Shown here piece after piece: positions 61,548-64,000 of a stretch of 64,000 bases of DNA; position 1 is the stretch's first letter, and each line of letters opens with the position of its first letter. The notes beneath the pieces were generated by a model. It saw nothing but the letters and a program-made list of their open reading frames with translations, had not been told where the DNA came from and made no database searches. The position numbers and the translations under genes are program-made. The DNA is from Kalaharituber pfeilii (taxonomy: Eukaryota > Ascomycota > Pezizomycetes > Pezizales > Pezizaceae), in NCBI GenBank assembly GCA_015179045.1, contig WHUZ01000066.1, forward strand, positions 186,001 to 250,000, given 5' to 3'.

Positions 61548-62916
61548 TTTTTTTTTTTTTTTTTTTTTATTTTCACATAACCCCGCTTGCAGCTGTTCGC
61601 CATGGCAGGGTCCCTGGACCGAGGTCCTTATGGCCCGGAGACAGGCACCTAAAAACAAACAACAACTCACTATATACACCGACATTCAAAAGGGAATAGA
61701 GGAAATAAAACCCATGAGACAACCCGCTATGCCGTCAAGTCCATTTCCTCCACCTCCCTCCCCTTCCCCTTTCTGTCCACCTTTGAATTTCTATCCCAGT
61801 CATACAGGCACGAATCGTACCACTTGCCTGACAACCTTACCTTCGCTGGTGTTTGGCTATCCGATTCCACCTCCCCCTCCAGGTAGATGACAACCGAGCT
61901 AGCCTTCTTTCCCTCCCTCCTCTCTTTCTTCACCAACCATCTTGCCGCAACAATCTTTCCCATCCATGGGTTCGCATTCTCCATCCAATCTCTTACTTTC
62001 CCGAGTTTCTTTGTCACCGCAATTCCATGTACTACGATCGCACGACCGGATTGCGGGAGTGTCCTTTCCTTTGGGATTGGCTTCGGAGATGGTGCTGGAG
62101 ATGGTTTCTTGGACATTTTCTGCTTGGGGGGACTGGTACTCTGTCCCCCTTTCACTTTTTTGGACTGGAAAGCAGTGGACTTTGTTCGGCTTTTGGGTGG
62201 TGCCACTGGAGGTCGGTCAGAATTGTCCCCTTCCGGGGGTGTGCTTGGCGGGATGTTCTGGGAGACAACTGCTGCATATGACAGCTTTGGTGGTTTCTCC
62301 GGGTCAGTTTGTGATTCCCCTTCCTTTGAGGGTTTCCTCAGGTGCATATTGTGTATTTCTGTGCATGATTCCGTCTTCACCGCTAGTGCAAGAGCAGCAA
62401 TGACGCGATGCACACTCCTGATTTCACACAGGAACCTGTCTGTTGGTTCAAAGTTTGGTCTTGTCTTCTGGTCTTTTATGCAAGCATGTATGTGTTCGAT
62501 GACATCCCCCACGGCATCAAGCATATCGGACATATTGACTCCGCCGAGCCGATCTCCGATAGACTTGTACAGTGGGGCCTCGAGACGGGTACTCTTGGCC
62601 AGAGTTGTTTTGGCACCTACGGGCATGTTTTTTGGTGCTGGGCTGCCCAATGCCATGAATCTATTGGTCGGATCCATGGTGGGAATGCCAAGAAGTCAGG
62701 GATGGTGGTGTGCTGGCAACGGAGGAAGGAGCTGAAAATTTCCTCAAAACTTAACCCCCAAGGGGGAAACTTGAGGAGTTGGGTTTTTTGGAATAAAAAT
62801 TAGATCTAAAGACTCAGCGCACTGAGAGCTTTCGATCTATGTATGTTTCGCTGGGGGGGACGCTGTGGTTGCGGAGTGGCTTCCGAGCGCTCGTCCTGTC
62901 GAAGTGGTTGCCGCTG
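61548..62916 (-). mobile_element. Complete ORF1-only non-autonomous LINE-like element (1369 bp)
   Basis: A perfect 12-bp TSD GCTGGAGGCAGG (61536-61547 and 62917-62928) encloses, on the minus strand: a 5' UTR of about 240 bp, one 316-codon intact ORF and a ~180-bp 3' UTR. The 3' UTR contains a GGACC/GGTCC hairpin, the family-A core GGGACCCTGCCATGGCGAAC, AGCTGCAAGCGGGGTTATGT, and poly(T) at 61548-61569 on plus. No RT, endonuclease or RNase H is present, and none can have been lost after insertion because the TSDs are intact. By analogy with mammalian HAL1 it is an element that keeps ORF1 and borrows the RT machinery, presumably from LINE-2, whose tail it shares. Confidence 0.93.
61727..62677 (-). 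CDS. Gag-like ORF1 protein of the non-autonomous element (316 aa)
   Basis: The intact frame starts MDPTNRFMALGSPAPKNMPV. Residues 1-110 look helical (SDMLDAVGDVIEHIHACIKD; VIAALALAV). KLSYAAVVSQ follows at 131-140, then a Pro/Ser/Lys-rich linker at 142-210. The conserved core is IVVHGIAVTKKLG (214-226), AARWLVKKERR (244-254), SSVVIYLEGEVES (260-272) and AKVRLSGKWYDSCLYDWDR (278-296). This resembles the RRM-like gag domain of Tad-type ORF1 proteins (recognised from pattern, not search), but no CCHC knuckle follows. It presumably binds its RNA. Intact coding in a dead-element landscape suggests recent activity or selection. Confidence 0.85.
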   Translation of the reverse strand: MDPTNRFMALGSPAPKNMPVGAKTTLAKSTRLEAPLYKSIGDRLGGVNMSDMLDAVGDVIEHIHACIKDQKTRPNFEPTDRFLCEIRSVHRVIAALALAVKTESCTEIHNMHLRKPSKEGESQTDPEKPPKLSYAAVVSQNIPPSTPPEGDNSDRPPVAPPKSRTKSTAFQSKKVKGGQSTSPPKQKMSKKPSPAPSPKPIPKERTLPQSGRAIVVHGIAVTKKLGKVRDWMENANPWMGKIVAARWLVKKERREGKKASSVVIYLEGEVESDSQTPAKVRLSGKWYDSCLYDWDRNSKVDRKGKGREVEEMDLTA

Positions 62917-63217
62917 GCTGGAGGCAGGTGAGGAGAACAGCAGTCCTGGGTCTGCACCTAAGCAACTGTATGTCGGAGTCATCACGAGGGGGCTTGAGGC
63001 TTTCGATGGAGATATGTGCGTTCTGCCCCTTGCGGATTCTCATGCGGCAATGAGGGTGGAGAATGGGGACAGAAACGGCTCTAAAGGTTAGAATGATGGA
63101 TTTAACAGCGGTCGTGGAACCGATAACGGAGGCTGCGTGTTATGCGGGGTTCGAGCCTTGATTTTGGACAGGTAAGGCAATAATTAAGTCCTCTATCTTC
63201 GTGTATGCCAACAATCG

Positions 63218-63328
63218 GGCTCAGTTGTCTAATGGCATGACATCTGCTAGATAAGGCTACATCCTGTGAAGTGAAAGCAGGGCTGAGGTATGAGGTGGGT
63301 GATCTGGGTTCGAGTCCCAGCTGAGCCA
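63218..63328 (+). other. tRNA-like repeat unit 4 (best acceptor stem)
   Basis: GGCTCAG pairs perfectly with CTGAGCC. The D arm is TTGTCTAATGGCATGAC, the anticodon stem TCTGC/GTGGG (wobble-rich), the T arm CTGGGTTCGAGTCCCAG with a good B box. The same ~40-nt insert is present and T8 follows at 63330. Upstream homology to the other units is limited to about ATGCCAACAATCGG. Relative to units 2 and 3, acceptor changes are matched on both sides (position 7-66 C-G type against G-U type), consistent with a structured RNA. Confidence 0.65.
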
Positions 63329-63448
63329 ATATTTTTTTTCCTCTCTCCTCTATATAACTTCACAGGTCTACCGCCCCAAGGGCGATGATGAGCGAAGAAA
63401 ACAGAGATTACAGAGACAACGACGAAGGCATCTCATGTCATCCATGAC

Positions 63449-63452
<4 letters not shown>

Positions 63453-63481
<29 letters not shown>

Positions 63482-63500
63482 CATTAATCGCATGCCACTA
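63453..63500 (-). mobile_element. Truncated family-B micro-retroposon (48 bp)
   Basis: On the minus strand: TAGTGGCATGCGATTAATGA then about 28 A. A short TSD ACCCTC lies at 63447-63452 and 63501-63506. Only the 3' arm of the outer hairpin remains, making this one of the two shortest units in the window. The rest of the DNA to 64000 shows no gene. Confidence 0.82.
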
Positions 63501-64000
63501 ACCCTCATTTGCAATGTACCTGAAACAAATGAAAAAAGATGAAGTCACAACAAATGATCAGCTCCAGTAACTGGTTAGGTTTTCAACATAGTGAAGAAAT
63601 GATCGAGAACGTCGACAGGATACTGTATATTAATAATAGTACACACTCAAAGTTGGTAACGCCAGATACTATATGCCAGTAACAGCAGGGGACATTTAAA
63701 GTATTCAAAGTCGGACTTGTTACAGTACTACGATACCAGAATATATGTATTGCAATAGCGGCCAAATTTCAGTAGCAGACCTGAAAGTGGGTGGCATTTT
63801 TGGTTATCTAAACTGTGCACCCACCACCTCCATTTTTTCCACCAATACGTTGCAGAGCCTGACGAAGAGCCCCCTAGTACTGTGCCGTACTAACTCAAGT
63901 CAGAGCCATCAATACCCTGTCTGTGTGAGCAGCTGCTGCACGGTCTTTTCATGATCCCACTACGCGACTACCTGCAATCCCATCTAGCAATTTCTGTTTG

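Overview
The window looks like repeat-dense nuclear DNA from a filamentous fungus, probably an ascomycete. Four things point there: Tad-like non-LTR retrotransposons (APE-type endonuclease, YVDD reverse transcriptase, RNase H, C-terminal CCHC knuckle), a Ty3/gypsy-type gag remnant, a 68-nt GT-AG intron, and a eukaryotic-type tRNA-Ala(AGC) with internal pol III boxes. I cannot name the species. Ordinary genes are few: one tRNA-Ala, one long serine/proline/threonine-rich protein ORF (18.7-20.3 kb) and two short hypothetical protein ORFs (8.8-9.3 and 49.4-50.1 kb) that seem distantly related. Most of the rest is transposon debris, or AT-rich intergenic DNA with no recognisable gene.

Two LINE lineages dominate. 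LINE-1 (knuckle starting CRWCG; tail family B, core TCGCCATAGCCC...GGGCGGCATGCGA then TGATATTAAAA) has copies at 0.8-2.35, 10.5-12.06, 22.4-22.6, 22.8-27.6, 27.7-27.87, 33.05-33.45, 53.07-53.43 and 53.68-54.73 kb. LINE-2 (knuckle CxCG; tail family A, core CCCTGCCATGGCGAACAGCT...GCGGGGT then TGATATTAAAA) has copies at 27.87-31.1, 41.92-43.87 and 47.16-47.94 kb. All are broken by truncation, stops or frameshifts. Two MITE-like DNA elements lie at 6.1-6.9 and 31.6-32.1 kb.

The most striking content is a population of very short retroposons, about 40-100 bp including the poly(A), made of little more than the last 35-50 nt of a LINE. At least twelve have convincing target-site duplications (TSDs). 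Many begin within a few bases of the 5' base of a predicted 3'-terminal hairpin, and that hairpin shows base-pair covariation between copies. Around them are larger non-autonomous elements that carry only a gag-like ORF1 and end in either tail type. One is apparently complete (61548-62916, 12-bp TSD). There is also a composite A+B micro-element inserted as one unit, and a LINE-1 inserted inside a micro-element hairpin. Together they suggest that two LINE machineries mobilise 3'-hairpin RNAs and ORF1-only RNAs in trans.

Layout. 0-7 kb: dispersed repeat, LINE-1a, micro-element, MITE. 7-12.5 kb: tRNA-Ala, ORF1 fragment, small gene, gag invaded by LINE-1b, itself hit by a micro-element. 12.5-22 kb: mostly empty, with two micro-elements and the 534-aa gene. 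22-34 kb: LINE-1c and LINE-2a block, MITE 2, LINE-1d. 34-41 kb: tandem repeats, no convincing gene. 41-48 kb: LINE-2b/2c with clustered micro-elements. 48-64 kb: ORF1-type elements, small gene, four tRNA-like repeat units with an insert in the anticodon arm, nested LINE-1 copies, and the complete ORF1-only element.
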